DNA of 7,577 nt, from positions 1 through 7,577 of the forward strand of contig JAATVT010000224.1 of NCBI GenBank assembly GCA_014523685.1, in the 5' to 3' direction. Position 1 is the first letter of the stretch. Every line of letters starts with the position of its first letter. This document shows positions 1-5,633 of the stretch, in pieces. Source of the DNA: Nitrososphaerales archaeon TH5893. GTDB taxonomy: Archaea; Thermoproteota; Nitrososphaeria; Nitrososphaerales; Nitrososphaeraceae. Under the pieces are notes generated by a model that did not search any database, had not been told where the DNA came from, and worked only from the letters and a program-made list of their open reading frames with translations. Made by a program: the position numbers and the translations under genes.

Positions 1-168
1 ATCAACAGGAACTGCGAATTGAAAATAAAAGGAAGGTTATCTCGGAATTTTGATCTTGTAAAGCTGGTTAGGAAAAAAAATCATCTAGTTGGTAGTAACC
101 GCTACAGAATGACTCTTGAATTTTCAGACGCCAAAATAAGCAGATTCACCTTAGGATATGAACTTTAG
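1..168 (+). CDS. C-terminal end of an unrecognised protein (5' end outside window)
   Basis: The first plus-strand frame is open from base 1 for 55 codons and ends at TAG 166-168. The tail alternates basic and hydrophobic residues and closes with a strand-like stretch (NRYRMTLEFSD, then RFTLGYEL), which reads like a beta-rich domain end rather than random translation. I do not recognise the family. The start lies upstream of the window, so total length, domains and promoter are unknown. It converges on the minus-strand gene at 197-517, with only 28 bases between the two stop codons. The open frame is short enough to be chance; amino-acid composition is the main support for calling it real. Confidence 0.5.
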   Translation: MNRNCELKIKGRLSRNFDLVKLVRKKNHLVGSNRYRMTLEFSDAKISRFTLGYEL

Positions 169-196
169 AGATTTGAATATTAATTCTCTGCGACTA

Positions 197-517
197 TCAT
201 ATGACAATTCCAGATCTATCCCTTGCAAATAGCATATTATTAAGGGTGACTTGGAATTTGGATCCATCCCGATCTACTATAACCTCCAAATCATCGAGTG
301 AGTCTGATATTTCAGCGCCCTCGAGGTTTTTAATGACAACATGAACAGACTCATGTGATATTAGAGATTCAATAAACTGTTCGATGTAAAGGAATCCATT
401 GATATTTCGTATGGCATTCTCATTAGACTCAATTATTAACATTGTTTGCTTTTCATAGGTAAAGTAGGGAGGGGATTCATCCAGAGCGCAAGCAAAGGCA
501 AAGTCATTAATAGACAT
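197..517 (-). CDS. Small HExxH-motif protein, 106 aa, function unknown
   Basis: This is a soluble protein with no signal peptide or membrane segment. Residues 55-59 read HESVH, an HExxH signature as in zinc metallopeptidases, placed in a predicted helix (EQFIESLISHESVHVVIKNL, residues 46-65). Acidic residues that could give a third zinc ligand follow at E66, E69 and E78 (in SLDDLE). This fits a minimal gluzincin-like fold in length and order, but HExxH occurs by chance and no substrate can be named. The C-terminal part (DRDGSKFQVTLNNMLFARD) looks like a strand pair. ATG 515-517 is the first start; it lies about 40 bases downstream of an A/T-rich TATA-like element and 15 bases beyond a perfect palindrome. 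It lies 206 bases beyond the end of metH on the same strand, too far to assume an operon. I believe similar short proteins occur in other Nitrososphaerota, but this was not checked. Confidence 0.72.
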   Translation of the reverse strand: MSINDFAFACALDESPPYFTYEKQTMLIIESNENAIRNINGFLYIEQFIESLISHESVHVVIKNLEGAEISDSLDDLEVIVDRDGSKFQVTLNNMLFARDRSGIVI

Positions 518-531
518 CGTTACACGAATCT

Positions 532-544
532 CTTTGGACCAAAG
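532..544. promoter_or_regulatory. Perfect palindrome between TATA element and start of the HExxH gene
   Basis: The bases CTTTGG-A-CCAAAG form 6-bp perfect arms around one central base. The site falls just before the transcription start inferred from the TATA-like element at 555-562. In archaea a protein bound here would block polymerase recruitment, so an operator is a reasonable inference. No second copy was seen in the window. Confidence 0.35.
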
Positions 545-554
545 GCGATACTTA

Positions 555-562
555 AGTATATG
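555..562 (-). promoter_or_regulatory. Putative TATA box for the HExxH gene
   Basis: On the minus strand the region reads AACATATACTTAAG. Counting about 26 bases downstream from the centre gives a start near 531, leaving a leader of roughly 14 bases before ATG 515-517. The match is moderate, and a slightly shifted element (CTTAAGTATC) could serve instead. Confidence 0.35.
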
Positions 563-723
563 TTAATGAATTAGCCTACACCTCCATGTTTCAACTATTT
601 TGACATAATCGATAACGAATGCCCACAAATAATTTAATTTACTGTATTTCCGGAAATGAGCTTAAATCTCGACAGGATACCAATTATTAGAGCAATGAAT
701 CATCCAAACAACTCGCTCTTCTA

Positions 724-3261
724 TCAAAGTACAAAATACTCTGCATCAGGGTGATGGACCACTATAGCGGCCGTGGATTGATCAGGAATTATCTGACCGG
801 CTTCCGTCAAATTCATACCTGACTTTGAAGGGTCTAAGATTTTCCATACCAAACGGTGTTGCAATATGTCAGGACAACTGGGATATCCCCAGCTGTATCT
901 AAGCCCTCGGTTATTGTCAATCTTTAATTCGTTCTTAATCCTCAAGTTAATCCAATCAGCCAATGCTTCAGCAGTTTCCACAGCTAGGCCATGCAAATAG
1001 TAGGCATCAGTATAGAGATTCTCCTTATTCCATTGGTCAATAATTTCAGTGACTCGGTTCCCGACCGTGACACATTGAAATGCTACGATATCATTTTCGC
1101 CAAAATAATCGGTCAAACATAAATGCTTCTCTTTAGATGATCTTGGAAAGTCGAATATAACCTCTCCTTGTTTTTCAGGCAAATCTATTACCAATTTATT
1201 GTCTCTATTGTGACAGTTAAAATAACCATAGACAACCCTGGGCTCAAAAAGTCTTTCTTTCTTTACTCTGCTTTTCCACTCTTCTAACAGGTTGTATGAG
1301 AACTCTGAACGACCCTCATTTGCTGATCCCCTCAAACCCCATGAAAGAACAAAAAGAGATTTTTTATTAAGAAAATTCCATACTTCTTGAAGATCTATTT
1401 GTTCAGACCCAAGACGAATCCTTTGATTTACGTGAGGCGGGACAGGTGGATTCACAGGTACAATACTGCTTCGGGTCATTATCCTCGTTTTCTCATCAGG
1501 AATTTTTTTCTCTTGCCAAGTCTCAATTTTTTCTTTCCATTGGGAAACAAATTTTGGCTTCTGATCTGACATCAGAACGTTCATGGTTTTCAGCCCGTCG
1601 AATGCAGTCTTACAATAAAAGACTCCATTTCGATATAGACCTCCATCCTTTGCTATCCTGTTAATGTAGTTACTATTAATAGCTGCTCCTCCACAGAGAA
1701 TAGAAATATCCATGTTATTGTTCCGGGCATATTCTACGAAGTACTGCATTTGCTTTGAAGTTGACACTAGCAAGGCAGAAAGTCCGACAGCGTCTGCATT
1801 TACCTCTTTTACTTTTTCAACTATAGTCTGAAGGGGAACTTGTTTGCCCAGGTCGTAAACACTATAACCATTGTTTACAAAAATCGTTTTTACCAAGTTT
1901 TTACCTATGTCGTGTACGTCTCCATATACTGTGCAGAGGACAAGCTTCCCTTTGCTTATACCCTCTTGTCTTATAAGATATTTTTCAAGCTCCGCGACAG
2001 CCGCCTTCATGCATTCAGCGGATTTCAGGACAAATGGTAGAATTAATTCACCCGAGCCAAATTTATCTCCAACTTCCTTCATTGCAGGTAAGAGCACCTG
2101 ATTTAGCGTATAAACTGCAGCTTCGTGAACATTGCTTTTAGGTCCGATTAATACAAGCTTCGACCCTTTCGATTCATTATTATTTTGGGAAACGAGTCTT
2201 TTTTCAATGCCAGACGGTATGTTTTCAGCAATGGCAGTTACGACATCATCTTCTATACCTGTCTTAATTCTATTCACTATTCTAAAATGACATTTCTTAC
2301 TTGCACTAAATGATGGATCTAATTCTAGTTTCCCTGCGTTAGATGTCCGCCCCCCTGATAGAGAATTATTTTCCTGAAAAAAGCTGATCAATTCTGAAAG
2401 AGCATTTGGATGATTATTGAAGACAAGGTTTTCAGCCAGTCTCTTTTCGGTTGAAGGTATTTCGCCAAATGGGATAACATCCTTGGCATTAATGATCACC
2501 GCATCTAGTCCCGATTTTAAAGCATAATGGAGGAAGACTGAATTAACTATCTTCCTTGCTCTAGTATCAAGGCCGAAGCTGATGTTGCTGAGACCTAAAG
2601 CAGTGAAACAACCGGGAATGTTCTTTTTCACCAATTCTATTCCTTTAAGGGTGTTTTTCGCTGAATCTGCAAATTCTTGCTCCCCTGTGGCGAGTGTAAA
2701 TGTGAGAACATCGAACACGTATTGAGAAGGCTGTAGAGAATACTTTTTGCCTGTTTCAAAAAGTAGAAGTGCAGTCTCCAGTTTTTCCTCTGGAGTCTTT
2801 GCCATGCCCTTGGGACCAATGCACATTGCAATAGATGCTAAACCGTACTTTGACATTAACGGAGACAATCTATGGAATCTGGAACCATCCCCTTCAAGAT
2901 TTATAGAATTGATGATAGGCTTTCCAGGAATCTGTTTGACGGCTGCTTCGATAACAGCAGGGTCAGTTGAGTCTAAAACCAGAGGGGCATCAATTTCCAG
3001 GCTAAGGCGCTTGACGAGTCTGGTCATTACGTTTATTTCATCACTTCTTTCTGTTGTCGCAACGCATACATCAATACAGTGTGCTCCATCTTCGACTTGG
3101 GTCCTAGCTAAACTTAAGAGTCCATCCATATCCTCGTTTAAGATCATTTCTTTCGCCTTTCTGGAACCTTGGGTATTGAGTCGTTCTCCGATTATGAGTG
3201 GTGGGGGACTCTGCCTCAAGTCCACAGCTTTAAGTGCCGAACTTATTCTAGGAATGGCCAT
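724..3261 (-). CDS. metH: Methionine synthase (B12-dependent), methylpterin + cobalamin + reactivation domains
   Basis: This 845-aa protein corresponds to everything in MetH except the homocysteine domain. Domain order: a pterin-binding TIM barrel, residues about 22-283 (IIGERLNTQGS 23-33, DSTDP 97-101, NSINLEG 118-124, INAKDVIPFGEIP 257-269); a variable linker, about 300-333; a cap and Rossmann cobalamin module, about 330-560, with GDVHDIG 447-453, whose His450 is the expected lower cobalt ligand, then SALLVST and CGGAAIN; and an AdoMet reactivation domain, about 608-845, with HGLAVETAEALADW and the signature RYSWGYPSCPD (Arg788, Gly792, Tyr793, Cys796). It should take methyl from a methyl-pterin onto cob(I)alamin, hand it to homocysteine held by the partner protein, and rescue oxidised cofactor with AdoMet. 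The open frame extends to 3402, but ATG 3259-3261 is chosen because a TATA box lies about 26 bases upstream (leaderless start); ATG 3274-3276 would lie upstream of the inferred transcript start. Confidence 0.95.
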   Translation of the reverse strand: MAIPRISSALKAVDLRQSPPPLIIGERLNTQGSRKAKEMILNEDMDGLLSLARTQVEDGAHCIDVCVATTERSDEINVMTRLVKRLSLEIDAPLVLDSTDPAVIEAAVKQIPGKPIINSINLEGDGSRFHRLSPLMSKYGLASIAMCIGPKGMAKTPEEKLETALLLFETGKKYSLQPSQYVFDVLTFTLATGEQEFADSAKNTLKGIELVKKNIPGCFTALGLSNISFGLDTRARKIVNSVFLHYALKSGLDAVIINAKDVIPFGEIPSTEKRLAENLVFNNHPNALSELISFFQENNSLSGGRTSNAGKLELDPSFSASKKCHFRIVNRIKTGIEDDVVTAIAENIPSGIEKRLVSQNNNESKGSKLVLIGPKSNVHEAAVYTLNQVLLPAMKEVGDKFGSGELILPFVLKSAECMKAAVAELEKYLIRQEGISKGKLVLCTVYGDVHDIGKNLVKTIFVNNGYSVYDLGKQVPLQTIVEKVKEVNADAVGLSALLVSTSKQMQYFVEYARNNNMDISILCGGAAINSNYINRIAKDGGLYRNGVFYCKTAFDGLKTMNVLMSDQKPKFVSQWKEKIETWQEKKIPDEKTRIMTRSSIVPVNPPVPPHVNQRIRLGSEQIDLQEVWNFLNKKSLFVLSWGLRGSANEGRSEFSYNLLEEWKSRVKKERLFEPRVVYGYFNCHNRDNKLVIDLPEKQGEVIFDFPRSSKEKHLCLTDYFGENDIVAFQCVTVGNRVTEIIDQWNKENLYTDAYYLHGLAVETAEALADWINLRIKNELKIDNNRGLRYSWGYPSCPDILQHRLVWKILDPSKSGMNLTEAGQIIPDQSTAAIVVHHPDAEYFVL

Positions 3262-3283
3262 TCTCGTTCTGAACATTAAAGCG

Positions 3284-3293
3284 CTATATAGAA
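3284..3293 (-). promoter_or_regulatory. TATA box of the second MetH gene, predicts leaderless mRNA
   Basis: The minus strand reads TTCTATATAG, a strong archaeal TATA element, inside the 74-base gap between the two metH genes. Its centre is 26-27 bases from ATG 3261, the normal archaeal TATA-to-start distance, so transcription would begin at the start codon. This supports the start choice and implies transcription independent of the upstream gene. Confidence 0.6.
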
Positions 3294-3335
3294 TGACGAA
3301 AGAAGTTCTAAACCTTACGGAAGGACCAAGAAATA

Positions 3336-4280
3336 TTATTTCTGGTGTTTTTCCAGCATTGTCTGTAGTTCGTGAATATGATTTGCATCTGTTCCACAGC
3401 AACCTCCGATTATTCTCACTTGTGCAAAGCTAGTTACAATGTGTTCTAGTTTTTGTGCAATCTCAGTTGGAGTCATCCTATATATAGCTTTGCCACCCTC
3501 ATTTTGCGGAATACCCGCATTCGGCATCACAAGTATTGGCAAATCTTCTTGTTCATTTAGCCATCTAACACTTGGCACCATTTCGGATGGCCCTGTGGAA
3601 CAATTTAATCCAAATACATCTATTCCCATATTGCTCACGGTGGTGTATGCTGCCTGGACAGGGGTTCCTAAAAGCATCTTCCCATACTGGTCCAGGGTAA
3701 TGTTTGCAATTATGGGAACTTCTACAGAAAGATTGTCCATCGCTTCGTGACACGCTTCAATTGCCATTTTCAATTCTAGTATATCTTGACTAGTTTCGAT
3801 TAGTATTGCGTCTACCTTGCCCTTGATAAGCCCTTCGGATTGTGGCACGTAGCAGTCTTTGATTTGGTCAGGGGTTTTAGAACCCAGATCAGGATCATTT
3901 GAACTTGGGAGAAATCCTGATGGTCCCATAGTTCCAATGACGTATCTAGGTTTGTCTCTAAATTCATTACAAACCTCCCTAGCAAGTTGAACGGCCTTAG
4001 TATTGAAATCAACGGTATGCTCTCCATAACCGTACTCTTGCAATTTGTATAGATTGCTTCCGAAGGTATTTGTCTCGATACAGTCTGCTCCCGAGGCTAA
4101 GTATTGCCTGTGAATTGTCTTTATCCATTCAGGTCTAGTAAGATTCAGACCATCGTTGAATCCTTCCTTGTTATCTGGGAAATCCTCTGGTCGTGGAAAT
4201 AACTTTTGAATTTCGGTACCCATTGCTCCGTCAAAAAGAATTATCCTTGTATTCAACTCTTCCAATAATGAATGTGGCAT
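3336..4280 (-). CDS. metH: Homocysteine S-methyltransferase domain of split MetH
   Basis: This 314-aa cytoplasmic zinc protein matches the N-terminal barrel of one-piece MetH. It opens with RIILFDGAMGTEIQ, has the conserved ETNTFGSN stretch, and carries all three zinc cysteines: the first in GLNCSTGP (Cys227) and the pair in GGCCGT (Cys294, Cys295). It binds homocysteine through zinc and accepts methyl from methylcobalamin on the partner protein, giving methionine. It ends TAA 3336-3338, 74 bases before the partner's start, same strand, so the pair forms one functional enzyme split at the barrel boundary. The frame can start at GTG 4305-4307, but ATG 4278-4280 is preferred: it begins MPHSLLEELNTRIILFDG, the usual MetH beginning, and a TATA-like stretch lies about 30 bases upstream. 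Stand-alone homocysteine methyltransferases using S-methylmethionine are a family alternative; the adjacent rest of MetH argues against it. Confidence 0.93.
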   Translation of the reverse strand: MPHSLLEELNTRIILFDGAMGTEIQKLFPRPEDFPDNKEGFNDGLNLTRPEWIKTIHRQYLASGADCIETNTFGSNLYKLQEYGYGEHTVDFNTKAVQLAREVCNEFRDKPRYVIGTMGPSGFLPSSNDPDLGSKTPDQIKDCYVPQSEGLIKGKVDAILIETSQDILELKMAIEACHEAMDNLSVEVPIIANITLDQYGKMLLGTPVQAAYTTVSNMGIDVFGLNCSTGPSEMVPSVRWLNEQEDLPILVMPNAGIPQNEGGKAIYRMTPTEIAQKLEHIVTSFAQVRIIGGCCGTDANHIHELQTMLEKHQK

Positions 4281-4307
4281 TGCTATGACGAATCTTCGTA
4301 TGACCAC

Positions 4308-4316
4308 AATTTTACC
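4308..4316 (-). promoter_or_regulatory. Weak TATA-like element for the homocysteine-domain gene
   Basis: The minus strand reads GGTAAAATTG here. A start about 26 bases downstream falls near 4285, a few bases before ATG 4280. No better element places a start near the alternative GTG at 4307. The match to consensus is weak. The rest of the 120-base divergent gap contains an upstream alternative (GATAAGATATTC, about 4368-4379) that would give a longer leader. Confidence 0.3.
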
Positions 4317-4395
4317 CTTTTCAGTAAAAAGCGGTGTAGGATCAAGTTCCCAGTGCCACTGCAGAGAATATCTTATCTCTTACTTCAAGTTACTT

Positions 4396-4404
4396 CATAT
4401 ATAG
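4396..4404 (+). promoter_or_regulatory. TATA box of the tRNA-Arg gene
   Basis: CATATATAG is centred about 27 bases before the first base of the mature tRNA, the standard archaeal spacing. Immediately upstream is an 8-bp direct repeat (TTACTTCA at 4380-4387 and 4390-4397), overlapping where the BRE would lie. Confidence 0.6.
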
Positions 4405-4427
4405 CTCGTAAATGCTTACCATTGCCT

Positions 4428-4502
4428 GGGCCCATAGTTCAGCTTGGATAGAATGGCTGCCTGCGGAGCAGCTGGTCGAGGGTTCGAGTCCCTCTGGGCC
4501 CG
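4428..4502 (+). tRNA. tRNA-Arg(GCG)
   Basis: A full 75-nt cloverleaf can be drawn by hand. The acceptor stem is GGGCCCA/TGGGCCC (perfect 7 bp). The D stem is GTTC/GAAT with a G-U pair and a loop containing GGA. The anticodon stem is GCTGC/GCAGC with loop CTGCGGA, so the anticodon is GCG reading CGC and CGU codons. The variable loop is 5 nt, and the T stem GAGGG/CCCTC has loop TTCGAGT. The A after the GG of the D loop (A20) and the G discriminator are both expected for arginine. No intron interrupts it, and CCA is not encoded, as is usual in archaea. It is divergent from the metH genes. Confidence 0.97.
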
Positions 4503-4621
4503 TCTTAATATTGATTCGGGTCCAATACCATTTTATAAAATTTAAGATGTGCAGTAACAGTAACCTTCTACCCATTTTTGTCTGTAACGGTTATTGATGG
4601 AGACTACAATATCTAATGATT

Positions 4622-4697
4622 TGTTGGTGTAGGATGACATGAATCAAGGAACTCTAGCAATAGCAGCAATCCTAACGCTAAAGATCCCACACCAACA
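4622..4697. repeat. Imperfect 14-bp inverted repeat around a 48-base loop
   Basis: The left arm 4622-4635 (TGTTGGTGTAGGAT) is the reverse complement of the right arm 4684-4697 (ATCCCACACCAACA) except for one A-C mismatch. The spacer is 48 bases. If transcribed it would fold into a long hairpin presenting the ATG at 4639 in the loop. It could equally be the footprint of a small mobile element; no target duplication was recognised. Confidence 0.6.
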
Positions 4698-4722
4698 TTC
4701 TACAATAGTTTTTAGTGATTAA
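4639..4722 (+). pseudogene. Possible relic of a small secreted-protein gene (27 codons)
   Basis: Starting at ATG 4639 the frame reads MNQGTLAIAAILTL, which resembles the start of the secreted protein at 4900 (MNQKSFVIAAIIAATVL), then loses signal-peptide character and stops at TAA 4720-4722. The resemblance covers only the hydrophobic leader, so common descent is suggestive rather than shown. The ORF begins inside the loop of the inverted repeat and its second half runs through the right arm. Confidence 0.3.
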
Positions 4723-4869
4723 AAATAGTTCTAAGCTAGTACGCGTACATTTCTTATAGTCTATTTCATGTCTCTTTTCTAGACTGTTAGAATGAATATA
4801 TTATCTCAAGGGCATTGTCCTATTACATATCACTTTAAAATAAGAGCTATAGAAGCTTCTCAATCCAGA

Positions 4870-4880
4870 AATAATAATAG
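4870..4880 (+). promoter_or_regulatory. Putative TATA-like element for the 72-aa secreted protein
   Basis: AATAATAATAG is centred about 26 bases before ATG 4900 and would give a leaderless mRNA. A competing element, TTTAAAATAA near 4834-4843, would give a leader of about 40 bases. Confidence 0.35.
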
Positions 4881-4899
4881 ACTATAGATACAAAGTACA

Positions 4900-5118
4900 A
4901 TGAATCAGAAAAGTTTCGTGATAGCTGCAATAATAGCAGCAACTGTACTCTCTGTCATAGCAACACCTTTGGTGTATGCTCAAGATACCAGCTCAACTCC
5001 AACAGGTCAAAATGTGCATCAAAAGAACACTGGGAGTGGTGAATCAACCAACTTCAACTGTGGTGAAAACTTAATCAAAGCTGGTGTAGAAGATCAAGAG
5101 TGTGAATTCGAAGATTAA
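4900..5118 (+). CDS. Small secreted protein with two cysteines, 72 aa
   Basis: The N-terminus is a classical Sec signal peptide: a short basic start (MNQK), a hydrophobic core (residues 5-22) and a small-residue cleavage site, probably after VYA at residue 27. The mature 45-residue protein has a polar Ser/Thr/Gly/Asn-rich first half (DTSSTPTGQNVHQKNTGSGE) and a compact end with two cysteines in FNCGENLI and DQECEFED, 14 residues apart, which could form a disulfide outside the cell. It carries no lipobox and no second membrane segment, so release or loose surface association is expected. The family and role are unknown to me; short Sec-exported proteins of this style are common in soil ammonia-oxidising archaea. 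ATG 4900 is the only sensible start. It is followed by T-rich terminators from 5165. Confidence 0.75.
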   Translation: MNQKSFVIAAIIAATVLSVIATPLVYAQDTSSTPTGQNVHQKNTGSGESTNFNCGENLIKAGVEDQECEFED

Positions 5119-5164
5119 GAGAACAAGCAGGTAAGGACTAACAAGTCATAACCGCTTTCAATCC

Positions 5165-5176
5165 TTTTTTGTTTTT
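5165..5176 (+). terminator. Oligo-T terminator after the 72-aa gene
   Basis: Six T, a G and five T occur 47 bases after the stop codon, with no strong preceding stem. Runs of T in the coding strand are sufficient for archaeal termination. A second T-rich run follows near 5196-5201. Confidence 0.5.
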
Positions 5177-5252
5177 ATCCTACAAACCTTTTATCATTTT
5201 TCGAAGTTCCTTAAGCTTGAACCGTCTTTTTAGATAACCTGGGAGGAGATAG

Positions 5253-5264
5253 AGTTCTAGAACT
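5253..5264. promoter_or_regulatory. Perfect 12-bp palindrome upstream of the second small secreted gene
   Basis: AGTTCTAGAACT is exactly self-complementary and lies 13 bases before the TATA element at 5277-5285, where an archaeal activator or repressor could bind. A purine-rich GGGAGGAGAT at 5241-5250 lies just upstream but is 17 bases from ATG 5268, too far for a normal ribosome binding site. Confidence 0.3.
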
Positions 5265-5276
5265 TGAATGATTTCT

Positions 5277-5285
5277 TATAATATA
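5277..5285 (+). promoter_or_regulatory. TATA box predicting a leaderless start at 5310
   Basis: TTATAATAT(A) is centred 27-28 bases before ATG 5310. It lies inside the longer open frame that begins at 5268, which argues that the longer form is not made from this promoter. Confidence 0.5.
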
Positions 5286-5309
5286 TTATGTAATCCAGTG
5301 ATCATCTTT

Positions 5310-5516
5310 ATGATAGGCCAATTTACAGCCGTACTTATTGCTATCATAATCGCTTTAGTAAATGCTATTAGTGTAATAGCTCAGAGTCAGAACGATGCTA
5401 ATGAAACGGATATTGGGGAGAATCAAAGCGTAAGCGGCCGAATATCAGGATTTGGGGGAGATCTTGGTTTCGGTCCTAGAGTTGTAGACGATCCTACAAC
5501 GGTTAATTCTTCGTAA
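5310..5516 (+). CDS. Small exported protein, 68 aa
   Basis: From ATG 5310 the protein starts MIGQFTAVLIAIIIALVNA, a strongly hydrophobic leader of about 22 residues ending in SVIAQS, with a likely signal-peptidase site after Ala24 (VIA). The mature part is about 44 residues, acidic and rich in Asn and Gly (NDANETDIGENQ, then GRISGFGGDLGFG), and ends DDPTTVNSS. It has no cysteine. The leader lacks the usual basic n-region, so it could instead be a membrane anchor. The frame is open back to ATG 5268, giving 82 aa, but that start adds an unhelpful 14-residue prefix and the best TATA box sits between the two starts. The family is unknown; the Gly-rich tail resembles short exported proteins of related archaea only in composition. 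It stands alone, with T-rich DNA at 5572-5578 as a possible terminator. Confidence 0.6.
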   Translation: MIGQFTAVLIAIIIALVNAISVIAQSQNDANETDIGENQSVSGRISGFGGDLGFGPRVVDDPTTVNSS

Positions 5517-5571
5517 TATAGATATCCCATTCCTTGAGAATCTGTAACGTAATGCCTACATATGGAAGACC

Positions 5572-5578
5572 TTTTTTT
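5572..5578 (+). terminator. Oligo-T terminator candidate after the 68-aa gene
   Basis: Seven consecutive T occur 55 bases after the stop codon at 5516. There is no clear stem before them. This is consistent with archaeal factor-independent termination on T runs. Confidence 0.4.
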
Positions 5579-5633
5579 ACTTTCCTCAAATACTAGTAGG
5601 CGATGTAAGATATCCCGATCAAAGGTAAGGTCA

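Larger units (their letters stand above)
4503..4899. other. Gene-poor stretch with short palindromes, a tiny relic ORF and an inverted repeat
   Basis: No convincing full gene occurs in these 397 bases. Contents: a 12-bp palindrome ATTTTATAAAAT at 4530-4541 shortly after the tRNA, which could act as a TATA element on either strand; an imperfect 14-bp inverted repeat at 4622-4697; a 27-codon ORF at 4639-4722; a 10-bp palindrome GTACGCGTAC at 4739-4748; a TTCTA/TAGAA repeat at 4777-4792; and TATA-like AT runs before the gene at 4900. Confidence 0.5.

Noticed and set aside
3262..3402. N-terminal 47-residue extension of the second MetH gene
   Set aside because: It overlaps the end of the homocysteine-domain gene, has no MetH-like content, and lies upstream of the TATA box that places transcription at ATG 3261.
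2747..3433. 228-codon plus-strand open frame
   Set aside because: It is antisense to strongly supported metH coding sequence, its Ser/Leu-rich translation is typical of a shadow frame, and no promoter or homologous motif is visible.
3439..3750. 103-codon plus-strand open frame
   Set aside because: It is antisense to the homocysteine methyltransferase domain, whose motifs fix the true strand.
4307..4390. Cobalamin or SAM riboswitch upstream of metH
   Set aside because: No recognisable conserved core was seen, the likely leader is only a few bases long, and these riboswitches are essentially bacterial.
4428..4502. tRNA read as carrying an intron or another anticodon
   Set aside because: The anticodon stem is a perfect 5 bp with a 7-base loop; U33 precedes GCG, and A20 and the G discriminator fit arginine, so no intron is needed.
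4390..4597. Short open frames on both strands across the tRNA
   Set aside because: They overlap the tRNA-Arg cloverleaf; such spurious frames across tRNAs are a familiar annotation artefact.
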